From NCBI RefSeq assembly GCF_004768545.1, contig NZ_CP038635.1, positions 682,001-746,000 on the forward strand: 64,000 bases of DNA, read 5' to 3'. Numbering within the stretch: the stretch's first letter is position 1; each line of letters begins with the position of its first letter. Under the pieces are notes generated by a model. It had not been told where the DNA came from. It searched no databases and worked only from the letters and a program-made list of their open reading frames with translations. The stretch comes from Cupriavidus oxalaticus. GTDB taxonomy: Bacteria > Pseudomonadota > Gammaproteobacteria > Burkholderiales > Burkholderiaceae. Position numbers and translations under genes: made by a program. This document shows, piece by piece, positions 27,202 to 36,004 of this stretch.

Positions 27202-28398
27202 TCAGGCGGCGGTCGACTTCGGGCGCAGGAAGAGCCTGGCCAGCGACGGCCTGGCCGGCTGCGTCTGCCGCTCGGTCCCCGCGCCCGCGGCAAGCGTGGC
27301 GCCTAGAGACAGCAGCGACCTGGCGATGGCGCTGCGCTTCTGTTCCTTGAGCACGGGAACGCCGTGGCCGATCGATTCATCCACCGCGGCAGGATCATCG
27401 GGCAATGCGTGGAAGACCTTCATGCCGAAGACTTCCTCCAGCTTGGCACGCGGCAACTCGTCGCGGCGGCCCTGGCGGTTCACCAGGATCCGGATCTTGT
27501 CCTCGGTGTAGTGCAGCGCGCGCAGGATATCCAGCAGGCGCTTGCCGGTGCGGACATAGGGGATGCTGGGCTGCACGGTCACGCAGATGCTGTGGCTGCG
27601 GTCGAAGGCCGCAAGCGACAGCGGGGTGATCGACTGTCCAATGTCGATCAGGATGAAATCGTAGCGCGAGCTGACCACAGACAGGATGTGGTCGATCCTG
27701 TCCTTGCGGACCTCATTGGCCTTGATCGGATCAATCGCACCGGCCAGGATGTCGAACCCCTCATCGACGTGGGTCATGCAGGCATCGAGGAAGGTATCGT
27801 CCATGCGTTCCAGCTGCGAGCACACGTCCGGCAAGGTCGCTGGCGGGGTCTTGTCGCTGACCAGGAATGCGGTGTCGCTGAACTGGGTGTTCAGGTCGAT
27901 CAGCAGCACCCGCTTGCGCTCGCCGGCGCTCAGTGCGTAGGCCAGGTTGCCGGCGATGAAGCTGGTGCCGGCGCCGCCCTTGCATGAAACCAGCGAGATC
28001 ACGCGCGCTTCGTTGCGCTCCCTAGGCACGTGGTTTGCCTCCAGCCGCCCGAGCGCTTCGCTCAGCTGGCCCTTGTCGAGCGGCCACGGCAGGATGTCGC
28101 GCACCCCGGCGCGCAGTGCCCGGATCAGGACATCCGGCTGCTGCGCCGACGTCACCAGGATGCAGGGCAGGTCGGGATGCTGCTGGCGCAAGGCTTCGAT
28201 GCCCAGCATCTGCGTGCCGCCGCGGAAGTCCTGGTCCAGGATGAGCGCATCCGCGCTGCGCAGGTGGCTGCCATGCGTGCATAGTGCCGCGGGAGCATCC
28301 TGCAGCCGCATGATCTGGAAGGTTCCACAGGCGTCCGCCATACGCGAAAGCTCGCCCAACCTTTCAGCATCCTCGGAAACGATCAGAATTCTGAGCAT
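27202..28398 (-). CDS. cpaE: CpaE/TadZ, pilus localisation ATPase with receiver-like domain
   Basis: This 398-residue protein is CpaE/TadZ, which places the Tad machine at the cell pole in studied species. Residues about 1-120 form a response-regulator-like domain (LRILIVSEDAERLGEL to VRDILPWPLDK). Residues about 133-370 form a MinD/ParA-like ATPase. Its P-loop reads CKGGAGTS at 139-146: the signature Lys of the deviant Walker A is present, but the second Lys normally before T/S is missing, as noted for atypical TadZ proteins. IDLNTQFSD and ILIDIGQS correspond to the switch motifs. AGGAG before the ATG supports the start. Confidence 0.92.
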   Translation of the reverse strand: MLRILIVSEDAERLGELSRMADACGTFQIMRLQDAPAALCTHGSHLRSADALILDQDFRGGTQMLGIEALRQQHPDLPCILVTSAQQPDVLIRALRAGVRDILPWPLDKGQLSEALGRLEANHVPRERNEARVISLVSCKGGAGTSFIAGNLAYALSAGERKRVLLIDLNTQFSDTAFLVSDKTPPATLPDVCSQLERMDDTFLDACMTHVDEGFDILAGAIDPIKANEVRKDRIDHILSVVSSRYDFILIDIGQSITPLSLAAFDRSHSICVTVQPSIPYVRTGKRLLDILRALHYTEDKIRILVNRQGRRDELPRAKLEEVFGMKVFHALPDDPAAVDESIGHGVPVLKEQKRSAIARSLLSLGATLAAGAGTERQTQPARPSLARLFLRPKSTAA

Positions 28399-28421
28399 GG
28401 TGTGCTCCTGGTTTGTGCGTG

Positions 28422-28880
28422 CTAATTGCAGATCTTGCCGCCGGTTGAGGAGTTCAGGCTTTCCCGCGGCAGCGTAGTCGTAAAGGAAGGCATGGCCAGC
28501 GTGAGTGGCACGACCGGGATAAAGGTCTTGACCGAGACGTTGGTCACGCTGACGGTAACCGAGCGACACGTGTTGCGCGCGACATCGGCATCCGCGTCGC
28601 AACCGCTGGGCTCGTAGGCAACTTGGATGTTGGCGGCCTGCAGCTTGGGCATCAGATTGGTCATCCTGGCTTTGATCGTCGTATCCTTGACATCGCACAC
28701 CGCCGCGATGCGTGCGCCCAGGCGGGTGACCTCGCCAGCCGTATTCCAGTAGAACAACACGCGCGAGAATTCGGCAATGCCGATCAGCAGCATGAAGAAG
28801 ATGCTGGCCACCAGCGCGAATTCGATCGCGGTGGCACCGGCCTGCTGCCGACGCGTGCGAGTGGCGCGAAGCGGAGTCAT
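28422..28880 (-). CDS. tadF: TadE-like minor pilin (TadF position)
   Basis: This 152-residue protein is a TadE-domain pseudopilin. A short basic N-terminus is followed by QQAGATAIEFALVASIFFMLL, which holds the Gly-x5-Glu processing pattern of Flp-type prepilins and a single membrane helix, and then a periplasmic domain with four Cys that could form disulfides. Such proteins are processed by the CpaA peptidase and act as minor pilins or initiation factors. The start ATG overlaps the stop of the previous tadE by 4 bp, so the two are translationally coupled. Assignment as TadF rather than a second TadE is by position. Confidence 0.85.
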   Translation of the reverse strand: MTPLRATRTRRQQAGATAIEFALVASIFFMLLIGIAEFSRVLFYWNTAGEVTRLGARIAAVCDVKDTTIKARMTNLMPKLQAANIQVAYEPSGCDADADVARNTCRSVTVSVTNVSVKTFIPVVPLTLAMPSFTTTLPRESLNSSTGGKICN

Positions 28881-29404
28881 AGCACTTGCCTCATCACTGT
28901 TGCGATATCGGAGAACGCCAGGGTTCCTACCTTGATGTAGGTCTGGATCGGCGAGTATGAATATCCCGATATTTTCACTTCAACCAGGTTGATGGTGCCG
29001 GCCTGCGGGCCCGAGCTGTCGCCTCCCTCATAGATGGGAACGTTGGCGAACTGCTTGGCGCCACAGCCGCTCGAGTCGACGCGGTCACAGACGACGACCA
29101 TCGAGGTGCTGAGGCCTTTCACCAATACGTCGCCTTCGCAGACCGTCTTGCCATAGACCGCCATGCATTTTGCCTGCGCCAGCGGATAGTTAGGCTCGCT
29201 GGGCGCATACTGCGACAGGAAGCGTGCGGCGTCGCGCGTGGCCTTGGTCAGGGCGTTGTATTGGTAGATGGCGCGGCCGTATTCCGCCACCCCGCTCACC
29301 AGCAGAAGCAACGGCACCAGGACCAGTGCGAATTCCACAGCCACCACCCCGCGCCCATTGCGCCGATTGTGCTGGCTGCGCCTGCGCTGTCTGCATCGCT
29401 CCAT
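28877..29404 (-). CDS. tadE: TadE-like minor pilin
   Basis: This 175-residue protein carries a TadE domain: a very basic N-terminus (MERCRQRRRSQHNRRNGRG), then VVAVEFALVLVPLLLLVSG with the conserved Glu at +5 of the likely cleavage site after Gly, and a periplasmic part with five Cys. It would be processed by the prepilin peptidase and incorporated as a minor pilin. It sits directly downstream of tadG (9 bp gap) and overlaps the next TadE-like gene by 4 bp. The start is set by the ATG at 29404, the first in frame after the tadG stop. Confidence 0.88.
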   Translation of the reverse strand: MERCRQRRRSQHNRRNGRGVVAVEFALVLVPLLLLVSGVAEYGRAIYQYNALTKATRDAARFLSQYAPSEPNYPLAQAKCMAVYGKTVCEGDVLVKGLSTSMVVVCDRVDSSGCGAKQFANVPIYEGGDSSGPQAGTINLVEVKISGYSYSPIQTYIKVGTLAFSDIATVMRQVL

Positions 29405-29413
29405 GATTCGCTC

Positions 29414-30676
29414 CTATTGCACCAGCACCGGCACGCGGGGGCCCGAACCCGTATCGGACCCAGGCACGCCCTGGGTCGCGCAGGGACTGGTGGCATCCTT
29501 CGAATTGCCAAGATATTCGAGGTAAACCACTTCCTTTGCGCTGGGCTCCTGCATCGGCTGCACCATCAGCATGCAGTTCCAGGAGACCACCTTTGCCAGC
29601 TTGGTAGAGGCGAATTCGGTGCAATCCACCATCGGCACGTGTACCAGCCTGCGGTCGGCGCCGGCCTTGTGCACCTCCTGTGTCGATGCCGTGCCCTTGG
29701 TGGTCAAGCCGCTGGACGCATCCGTCTGGTATGGCGCGTTTGCGCCGCGCTTCTGAATAAAGTCAGCGTAGGCGTTACCGCCGTTCGGCGGATTCCATGT
29801 CGTGACGCTGTAGGAAAAGCCGGTAAAGTCCGGCGTCCCGTCAGCCGGTCCCTTGTAGGAGCCGGTATAGATGCCGAAGCGGGTATTCCACGCTGCAATC
29901 AGCGCCGCGATTTCGCCTGGTTCGCCAACTTTGGATCCCACTGCCGGCAGGTCGCACTGCCCGCTTCCGGCAATCAGGTTCGCCAGCTCGGAAGCACCAC
30001 CCCCCGGAGGCGACAGGTCAGCCCAACCAAAGCTGCCAGGGCCGTATGGATCCTTCGGATCGACCTTGGACGCGATCCAGTCCCCCTTGTTGTACGCGGT
30101 CTTAGGTGGATTTGCCGTCGGTGGCGTGCAGACATAGACCGGGATCGCGCAGGCTGTCTGCGCACTGGTGGTGGTGGCCACGCCCATTGCGCTTACGGTA
30201 CTGGGCTGGATGTCGATGCCGGGCAGCAGGTTAAGGAGATGGATGAACCAGTGGGCAATATCCGTGCGCTCGGCGGTGCATTTGACGTACTTCACCTTGT
30301 CCAGCGCGTACGGTACGTCGTTCTTGGTGTAGTAGGTACCGTCAGGCGTGTCGCTGTACGAGACGTTCAGGTCCTTGACCATTTTCACTGCCTCGTTCTG
30401 GAACATGGCAGCGTTGCTCGTGCCGGTGGCCAGGCCGGCTGCCTCCGACACGAGCAGCGGCGTGGCTCCCGTGACGTCGCGCGCGGCGGCCAGCGCACAG
30501 GCATCGACGCTGTTCTGCAGCTCGCTCTTGGTCACATAGAGTTTGCCCAGGTCGAGCGCCAGCCCGACGAAGCCGATCAGAACAGCCAGCGACAGGCCGA
30601 CGATGATGGCGATCGCGCCACGCTGCCGCTTGCGCCAGGTGGTCCGCCGGCCTCGGTAGGTGGTAGGGCGTGACAT
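29414..30676 (-). CDS. tadG: TadG-like Flp pilus assembly protein
   Basis: This 420-residue protein has the TadG-type N-terminus: a basic leader, then QRGAIAIIVGLSLAVLIGFVG with one membrane helix, followed by ALDLGKLYVTKSELQNSVDACALAAARDVTG, the conserved start of the TadE/G-like domain. The long periplasmic region contains scattered Cys. It is somewhat shorter than TadG proteins that also carry a von Willebrand A domain, and I see no MIDAS (DxSxS) motif. GGAG about 7 bp before the ATG at 30676 supports the start over an upstream in-frame ATG. TadG is needed for pilus production in other systems, in an uncertain role. Confidence 0.88.
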   Translation of the reverse strand: MSRPTTYRGRRTTWRKRQRGAIAIIVGLSLAVLIGFVGLALDLGKLYVTKSELQNSVDACALAAARDVTGATPLLVSEAAGLATGTSNAAMFQNEAVKMVKDLNVSYSDTPDGTYYTKNDVPYALDKVKYVKCTAERTDIAHWFIHLLNLLPGIDIQPSTVSAMGVATTTSAQTACAIPVYVCTPPTANPPKTAYNKGDWIASKVDPKDPYGPGSFGWADLSPPGGGASELANLIAGSGQCDLPAVGSKVGEPGEIAALIAAWNTRFGIYTGSYKGPADGTPDFTGFSYSVTTWNPPNGGNAYADFIQKRGANAPYQTDASSGLTTKGTASTQEVHKAGADRRLVHVPMVDCTEFASTKLAKVVSWNCMLMVQPMQEPSAKEVVYLEYLGNSKDATSPCATQGVPGSDTGSGPRVPVLVQ

Positions 30677-30701
30677 ATCGGCTCTCCGTGGTTTGCGCGG
30701 A

Positions 30702-31043
30702 TCAACGCGACCCGCCACCTGACATGCCCACGCCACCGTAGCCGCCGGCGCCGAAGTCGATTGTCATGGAGGGCGAGCTGCCTTGCTTGCCGTTGGCCAG
30801 CGAACGGTCGAAGTTCCTCATGGCCGCCACCGCGGTCTTGCCGTCGGCGCCCGTGACGGTGGGTAGTCCCGCGGGCGCATCGGGGTTGATGATTTGCATC
30901 TGCGTGACCGTGGCGAGCGCCACGCCGCGCTGGCCGTCCCACACCGGCGTGGAGGTCATGCAGGCCGACAGCGTGAGGCAGGCCAGGCTGCCGAGCACCA
31001 GCGTGGTGGCGCCGCGCGAAAGGTTGAGTTGTTGTTTGCTCAT
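30702..31043 (-). CDS. Small lipoprotein in the Tad operon (CpaD-position)
   Basis: This 113-residue protein has a lipoprotein signal peptide with lipobox LSAC (Cys at residue 28). The mature part is short, has a QMQIINPDAPAG stretch, and ends in a Gly-rich tail. It follows the secretin cpaC by 26 bp and precedes tadG. In other Tad loci a lipoprotein (CpaD or RcpB) sits near the secretin and helps it fold or localise in the outer membrane. The protein is much shorter than Caulobacter CpaD, and the link rests on position and lipidation. AGGAG before the ATG at 31043 supports the start. Confidence 0.82.
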   Translation of the reverse strand: MSKQQLNLSRGATTLVLGSLACLTLSACMTSTPVWDGQRGVALATVTQMQIINPDAPAGLPTVTGADGKTAVAAMRNFDRSLANGKQGSSPSMTIDFGAGGYGGVGMSGGGSR

Positions 31044-31069
31044 GATCGTTCTCCTGTGTGCGCAGCGGT

Positions 31070-32959
31070 TCAGTTACCGCCCGCGGCGGTGCGCGTGGCG
31101 GTGCCGGCGGCTCGTGCCTGCGCCAGGCGCGCGGCGGTGGCTTCGATGCGGGCGATGCGCGCGGCGGTGTCCTCGGCAGGTGGTGCGGCGGCGAGATTGC
31201 GGACAGCTGGTTGGGCCGGTTCCGGCACGCCCGAGGTCCGAGGCATCGCGGTCGCGGCTGCCTGCGCTCCTGATGAGCCGGCAGTTGCCGGCGGGTCCAG
31301 TGGGCGGCCCGTCGGCACCATCGAGACCGACGTGGGCGCGCCCTCGCTGCGTGGCGCCGTCGGCGGCGTGGCAGGTGCTGCGGCTGGCGCGGCAGGCTGC
31401 GAGGGGGCCGGCGCCGGCTGCGGCGCGGGCTTGCCACTGCCTTCCATATTGCCCATGAAGTACAACGACAGCGGGTTAGGCGTGGAGAAGCTGTCGGTCG
31501 GCAGCGGGTAGTTGTTGGTCTGCATCGGCTTGACCAGGCGCGGCGTGATGACGAACACCAGTTCGGTCAGGTCCTGCTGGTACTGCGTGCTGCGGAACAG
31601 CGTGCCCAGCACCGGCACCTCGCCCGCACCCGGCAGCGCCTTGAGCGAGCCGCGCGCGCTGTCGGTCAGCAGCCCGCCGATGGCAAAGCTCTCGCCATCG
31701 CGCATCTGAACAGTGGTGGAAGCGCGGCGGGTGGTAATGACCGGCAGGATGGTCTGGCCGGCCAGCGTGCCGCCGCGAATGGTGGCACCCGTGGGCGACA
31801 GTTCGGACACTTCCGGCGAGACCTTCAGGTGGATGCGGCCGTTCGCCAGCACGGTCGGCGTGAACTTCAGCCCTACGCCGAATTCTTCTTCCTGCAGCGT
31901 GACGGTGCCGGCCCCGTTCAGCACGTTGGCCTGCGCCACCGGGATGTAGATCTTGCCACCGGCGAGGAAGCTCGCTTCCTGGCCGCTGATGGTGACCAGG
32001 TTGGGCTCGGCCAGGATCTTGACCAGGCTGTCGTTCTTCTGCGCGTCGACGGCGAATTCGAACGGCAGGTTGTTGGCCTTGCTGCCGAAGATTGCGCCCG
32101 AAGCGCCGGTCAGCAGCGACGTCACGACACCACCCGTCCAGGAGCCAAAGCCGCCCTGCAGGTTGACCGCGGAACCTAGCTGGTTCAGCAGCGTCTTCGA
32201 CACTTCGGCGACCTTGACTTCCAGCATCACCTGCTGCGGGCTGTCGACGGACAGCATGTTAAGCACGCCGCCCTTCTTGTCCCCGTTCTTGCCGTCGGTG
32301 CCTTGGGCCGCGTTGGCATACGCCTGGGCGATGTCCATGGCCTGCTGGGCGGACTGCGCATTGGTGACGCTGCCGGTCAGCACGAGGTTATCGGCAGCGG
32401 TCATCACGCGGATGCCAGGCTCGCCGGGCAAGAGCTGGCCGAGCGACGTCTGCAGGCCGCCGGCATCGGCATTGACCACGACGTTGATGATGGTGCAGGC
32501 GCCGCTGCGGCCTTGCACGATCATGTTGGTGGTGCCTACGCTGCGGCCCAGTACGTAGAGCGTCTGGGGCGAGACCATGGTCGCCTGCACGACATTGGGA
32601 TTGCCCAGCGTGCGGTTGCGCACGGGCTCTTGCAGCGAGATCAGCTGCGACTTGCCGACCGGCACCATCACGCTGGATTCGCTGCGGATCGCGCCGACGC
32701 AGTTGGGGCCGCGCGCGTCGGCAGCCGGTGCGGGCGCAGGCGCCGAGCCCTGCGCCACCGTGGTCGGGGCGCCTGGCGTCATGCTGATGGTCATCTGCAT
32801 CGGTGCCGCGGGTGCCTTGGCCGCGGCTGGTGCAGTGGCCTTGGTCACGATGCCCGCCTCCATGGCGGCTTGCGCCGCGGCGGCCAGCGGAGTGAAGAGG
32901 ATGGCGGCAAACACCAGGATGCGGGTGCCGCCTGCGGCGTCGGATCTTTTCTGGTTCAT
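31070..32959 (-). CDS. cpaC: CpaC/RcpA, outer-membrane secretin of the Tad pilus
   Basis: This 629-residue protein is the Tad secretin. A signal peptide ends near AAAAQA. A pilus-formation N-terminal domain lies around residues 110-185 (VPVGKSQLISLQEPV, NVVQATMVSPQTLYVLGRSVGTTNMIV), followed by a BON-like segment (LVLTGSVTNAQSAQQAM). The secretin core spans about 275-500 (QVMLEVKVAEVSKTLLNQLG, VTISGQEASFLAGGKIYIP, FTPTVLANGRIHLKVSPEVSEL, VPVLGTLFRSTQYQQDLTELVFVITPRLV). The last 110 residues are Ala/Pro-rich and not typical of the core family. GGGGAG before the ATG at 32959 supports the start. Confidence 0.94.
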   Translation of the reverse strand: MNQKRSDAAGGTRILVFAAILFTPLAAAAQAAMEAGIVTKATAPAAAKAPAAPMQMTISMTPGAPTTVAQGSAPAPAPAADARGPNCVGAIRSESSVMVPVGKSQLISLQEPVRNRTLGNPNVVQATMVSPQTLYVLGRSVGTTNMIVQGRSGACTIINVVVNADAGGLQTSLGQLLPGEPGIRVMTAADNLVLTGSVTNAQSAQQAMDIAQAYANAAQGTDGKNGDKKGGVLNMLSVDSPQQVMLEVKVAEVSKTLLNQLGSAVNLQGGFGSWTGGVVTSLLTGASGAIFGSKANNLPFEFAVDAQKNDSLVKILAEPNLVTISGQEASFLAGGKIYIPVAQANVLNGAGTVTLQEEEFGVGLKFTPTVLANGRIHLKVSPEVSELSPTGATIRGGTLAGQTILPVITTRRASTTVQMRDGESFAIGGLLTDSARGSLKALPGAGEVPVLGTLFRSTQYQQDLTELVFVITPRLVKPMQTNNYPLPTDSFSTPNPLSLYFMGNMEGSGKPAPQPAPAPSQPAAPAAAPATPPTAPRSEGAPTSVSMVPTGRPLDPPATAGSSGAQAAATAMPRTSGVPEPAQPAVRNLAAAPPAEDTAARIARIEATAARLAQARAAGTATRTAAGGN

Positions 32960-33024
32960 TTTGAATCTCCCCCCGGAGAAGCTGTGATGCAGATCAGGAT
33001 TCGTGAACGTCGTACGAGGCGTGG

Positions 33025-33867
33025 TCAGAAGCACTCGACGCCGCCCTGCATGCCTGCCAGCACACCGATGCAGTTGCCACGTGCGGGCTGCGCTGCCACC
33101 GTGCGGGTCTTCACCACGGTGCGCGTGGCCGTCTGGGTCACGACCTTGGCGGGCGGCGCTTCGGGCGTCTTGCCCAGCAGCGTGCCCTTGGTGGCGCCGC
33201 CGGTGTTGATGTCAGCGACATCCATCTGGTTGCGCAGCACCAGCGACAGCGTGCCGACGCTGCGGGCCACGTCGAGCTTCTCGGCTTGCTCGGGCGTCAC
33301 TTCGAGCGTGACGGCATTCACCACCTTGGGCTGGGTGTCGTCACGGCTGACCTGTTGCGCTACCGCCAGCACCAGGATCTTCTCCAGCACGATCTTGGAG
33401 ATGTTGCTGTTCTGCGCGTTGCGCGCTTCTTCATTGGTGTTGACGATCACGTCGACGTAGTTGCCTGGCAGCGCAAAGCCGGCAACACCCACCACGTCAT
33501 TGACGCGAACCGTGATCGCGCGCTTGCCGTCGTTGATGACTGCGGACAGTCCGCCCTTGGTGCCGATCGGCGCCAGCTTGGCATCGAGAACCGGCTCGCC
33601 GCGCTGGAGGCTGGTGCGGACCACGCGGCCCTCCAGCGCCTTCGTGTCCTGGAACGCACCAGGCGGAACGCTGCCCGCCGGCCAGCTGACCAGGCGCAGC
33701 TGGCTGCCGTTGAGCGGTTGCCCGAGGTTCAGGTCGTTAGCGGCTACCACCACCTGCCTGACCGAGCTTGATGACTGCTGCACCAGCCATCGCGACGCCG
33801 ACACCACTGCCGCCACGCCGGCGACCAGGGCAATCAGCAGCATCAGGATTGCGCGCATGTTTTTCAT
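33025..33867 (-). CDS. cpaB: CpaB/RcpC, Flp pilus assembly protein with SAF domain
   Basis: This 280-residue protein is CpaB/RcpC. An N-terminal membrane helix (MKNMRAILMLLIALVAGVA) is followed by a SAF domain (VVVAANDLNLGQPLNGSQLRLVSWPAGSVPPGAF) and the RcpC/CpaB core (GKRAITVRVNDVVGVAGFALPGNYVDVIV, VTLEVTPEQAEKLDVARSVGTLSLVLRN). It is periplasmic and probably acts with the secretin, perhaps binding peptidoglycan. GGGAGAG before the ATG at 33867 favours this start; an in-frame ATG 24 bp upstream is less well placed. It sits 65 bp before cpaC, the usual order. Confidence 0.92.
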   Translation of the reverse strand: MKNMRAILMLLIALVAGVAAVVSASRWLVQQSSSSVRQVVVAANDLNLGQPLNGSQLRLVSWPAGSVPPGAFQDTKALEGRVVRTSLQRGEPVLDAKLAPIGTKGGLSAVINDGKRAITVRVNDVVGVAGFALPGNYVDVIVNTNEEARNAQNSNISKIVLEKILVLAVAQQVSRDDTQPKVVNAVTLEVTPEQAEKLDVARSVGTLSLVLRNQMDVADINTGGATKGTLLGKTPEAPPAKVVTQTATRTVVKTRTVAAQPARGNCIGVLAGMQGGVECF

Positions 33868-33916
33868 GATGACTCTCCCCAATATCCCCAATGGTTTCCG
33901 CGTTGGCTGCTACCGA

Positions 33917-35335
33917 TCAGCTCGCGGCGCGGTGGTTGTCTGACCAGCGGCGGGCGCTGCCGGCCTGTGGCATGCCTTCGGGCGAGGTGCGCAGCCCGTA
34001 GTAGCCTTGCCAGGCCGCCACCAGGCCTTCCTCTGTGACTTGCGGCGCGGCGCCGTGGTAGTGCACGCCGGAGGCCACCAGGCGCAGCAGGTCTCGCGGG
34101 ATGCAGGCGAACAGCGGCGTATCGCTGGCGTAGTGCAGGCTGTCGATAAGGAAGTCGAACACGGCTTCACTGCTGGCCAGTCCGTATTCGGCGGCAGTGC
34201 GCTGGTACACCTCGCGATAGTCGTCCACGGACAGCGCACCGACATAGAGCTTGCTGCCGAGCCGGCGCAGGAAGGCATCGTCGCCGAGCGCGGACGGTTC
34301 AAGGTTGCTCGAGAACACCGGCCAGACGTCGAATGGCACCGAGAAGCGCACGCCCGTCTGCAGCGTGAACATGTCAACGTTGCGGTCCAGCGGCACGATC
34401 CAACGGTTCAGCAGGTCGGTGACGCCAACCAGCTGGCGGCCCAGGTCGTCGATGATGTAGATGCCGTTGTTCGCCTTCATGTGCGGCGGCGCCTGGTAGA
34501 AGCCGGCGACGGGGTCGTGGCGCAGGTCCATCATGGACAGCGTCAGTTCGCCGCCGGACAGCACCACCGGGCGGTGGCAGAGGACCCAGCGGCGGTCCAG
34601 CGAACGGCGTGCCAGCGAGCCTTCGCTGTCATCGCAGGGCACATGGACCAGCGGGTCGAATACCTGGATGATCTCGCCGGCCACGGTGATGGCATGCGGC
34701 ACCGGCACCGCGCCCGGCAGCAGCATCCCGAGGCGCTGCGCCAGGTAGGTCTTGCCGCTGCCGGCGGGCCCGTAGATCATCAGGGCTCGGCAGGTATTCA
34801 GCGACATACCGATGGCATCCAGCAGGTGGACCGGGATCACCAGATCATGGAAGGCTGCGGTGACGTCGGCCTTGGTCACCGATGCCTGGCCGACCGAGTG
34901 GCGCTTCACCGCCTGGACATAAGCGTCCAGCGTGACCGGCGCAGCGCCGATGTAGCTGCAGCGCGCCGAGGCTTCGGCCGCGCGCGCATAGCCGGCATCC
35001 GTCAGTCGGAAACGAACGTCCAGGTCGCTGGCGCCGCGGTGGGCAACCTCCAGCAGGCGCTCACGCACGGCAACAGCGGCGACCTCGTTGACCACGGTGC
35101 CCGGCAGCTTCAGCGTATCGGTCAGCACCGCCAGCGTGACGGTGCGGTGCATGTAAGCGGCCTTCATCAGCAGGCTCAGCAGCAGTGCCACTTCCAGGCC
35201 GGTGTCCGCGATGGTGCGCGGCAGGACGTGCCAGGGGGACAGAGGTACCGCACCGTGTTCGGGCTGGGTATTCCTGACTGTCGCGACGGGTTCGAGGTGC
35301 CGCGAGGCGTGACCCGTGTCGTGGTGCTCGTTCAT
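33917..35335 (-). CDS. AAA+ ATPase of unknown role inside the Tad operon
   Basis: This protein of about 472 residues has an N-terminal helical/winged-helix-like region (about 30-130: LEVALLLSLLMKAAYMHRTVTLAVL, RLTDAGYARA) and an AAA+ module. Walker A GPAGSGKT is at 189-196 and Walker B IIDD at 294-297, with a sensor-1-like FSSNLEPS around residue 345 and a lid region with ACIPRDLLRLVASG. It has no signal peptide, so it is cytosolic. The gene lies between the prepilin peptidase and cpaB and is clearly part of the operon. It is not CpaF or TadZ, and I do not recognise a characterised Tad function. A remodelling or regulatory role is inferred. The ATG at 35335 follows GGGGGA; ATGs at 35341 and 35377 are alternatives. 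Confidence 0.85.
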   Translation of the reverse strand: MNEHHDTGHASRHLEPVATVRNTQPEHGAVPLSPWHVLPRTIADTGLEVALLLSLLMKAAYMHRTVTLAVLTDTLKLPGTVVNEVAAVAVRERLLEVAHRGASDLDVRFRLTDAGYARAAEASARCSYIGAAPVTLDAYVQAVKRHSVGQASVTKADVTAAFHDLVIPVHLLDAIGMSLNTCRALMIYGPAGSGKTYLAQRLGMLLPGAVPVPHAITVAGEIIQVFDPLVHVPCDDSEGSLARRSLDRRWVLCHRPVVLSGGELTLSMMDLRHDPVAGFYQAPPHMKANNGIYIIDDLGRQLVGVTDLLNRWIVPLDRNVDMFTLQTGVRFSVPFDVWPVFSSNLEPSALGDDAFLRRLGSKLYVGALSVDDYREVYQRTAAEYGLASSEAVFDFLIDSLHYASDTPLFACIPRDLLRLVASGVHYHGAAPQVTEEGLVAAWQGYYGLRTSPEGMPQAGSARRWSDNHRAAS

Positions 35336-35415
35336 TGCCATCCCCCGTTTGCTGATTTGCGTGTTTTGGTGCTTCATGGCGCGCGTCGCTTCCCGCTGCG
35401 CTGTCGTGCTGGTTC

Positions 35416-35949
35416 TCAGGTACCGGCAAAGAGCATCGCAAGCGTGCCGGCGGCGATGGCGACGCCGTAAGGTATGGAGCCAGCGGATGATTCGGCTTCA
35501 GGCTGCACCGGCCTCGCACGGCGTTGGATCGCCATGCTGAGCATGTAGCTCACCCTTGAGAAGGTCACCAGCGTCTGCCTGGTGATGAGAAGCTGCACCA
35601 GCGCCCACACGCCACCTATCACGCAGGTCGCTAGGGCGACATTCACAATCATGGTCGCGCCAAGCCAGGCGCCCACGGCTGCCAGCAGCTTGACGTCACC
35701 GGCGGCCATGCCGCGCAGCAGGTAGAAGGGCAGAAACAGGGCCAGGCCCACCAGCCAGCCATACAGCCATGTCAGCGAGCCGGCGGTGATGCCATGAATG
35801 GTCATCTGCACTGGCAGTGCGGCGATCCAGGCGCCGAAGGTCAGCCAGTTCGGAATGCGGCGCCGATCCAGGTCGATGGCCGCCGCGGTCAGCACGATGC
35901 CGATCGTGGCAGGGCCTACGAAGGAGGCGAGAGTGGTGGCGGCTTGCAT
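35416..35949 (-). CDS. cpaA: CpaA/TadV, prepilin peptidase of the Tad pilus
   Basis: This 177-residue polytopic protein is the A24-family aspartyl peptidase that processes Flp prepilins. The two catalytic Asp are seen in AAIDLDRRRIPNWLTF and in RGMAAGDVKLLAAVG, the counterpart of the family GxGD motif (here AAGD). It lacks the N-terminal methylase domain of PilD, as expected for Tad peptidases, and has about five hydrophobic helices. It lies 55 bp after the flp gene. Its ATG at 35949 has only a weak ribosome site; no better start is in frame. Confidence 0.9.
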   Translation of the reverse strand: MQAATTLASFVGPATIGIVLTAAAIDLDRRRIPNWLTFGAWIAALPVQMTIHGITAGSLTWLYGWLVGLALFLPFYLLRGMAAGDVKLLAAVGAWLGATMIVNVALATCVIGGVWALVQLLITRQTLVTFSRVSYMLSMAIQRRARPVQPEAESSAGSIPYGVAIAAGTLAMLFAGT

Positions 35950-36004
35950 GGCGTGTTGGCTTGAGGGTTGGAGCGAGCGGGTCAGGGATTGCCGGGCGGA
36001 GGTC

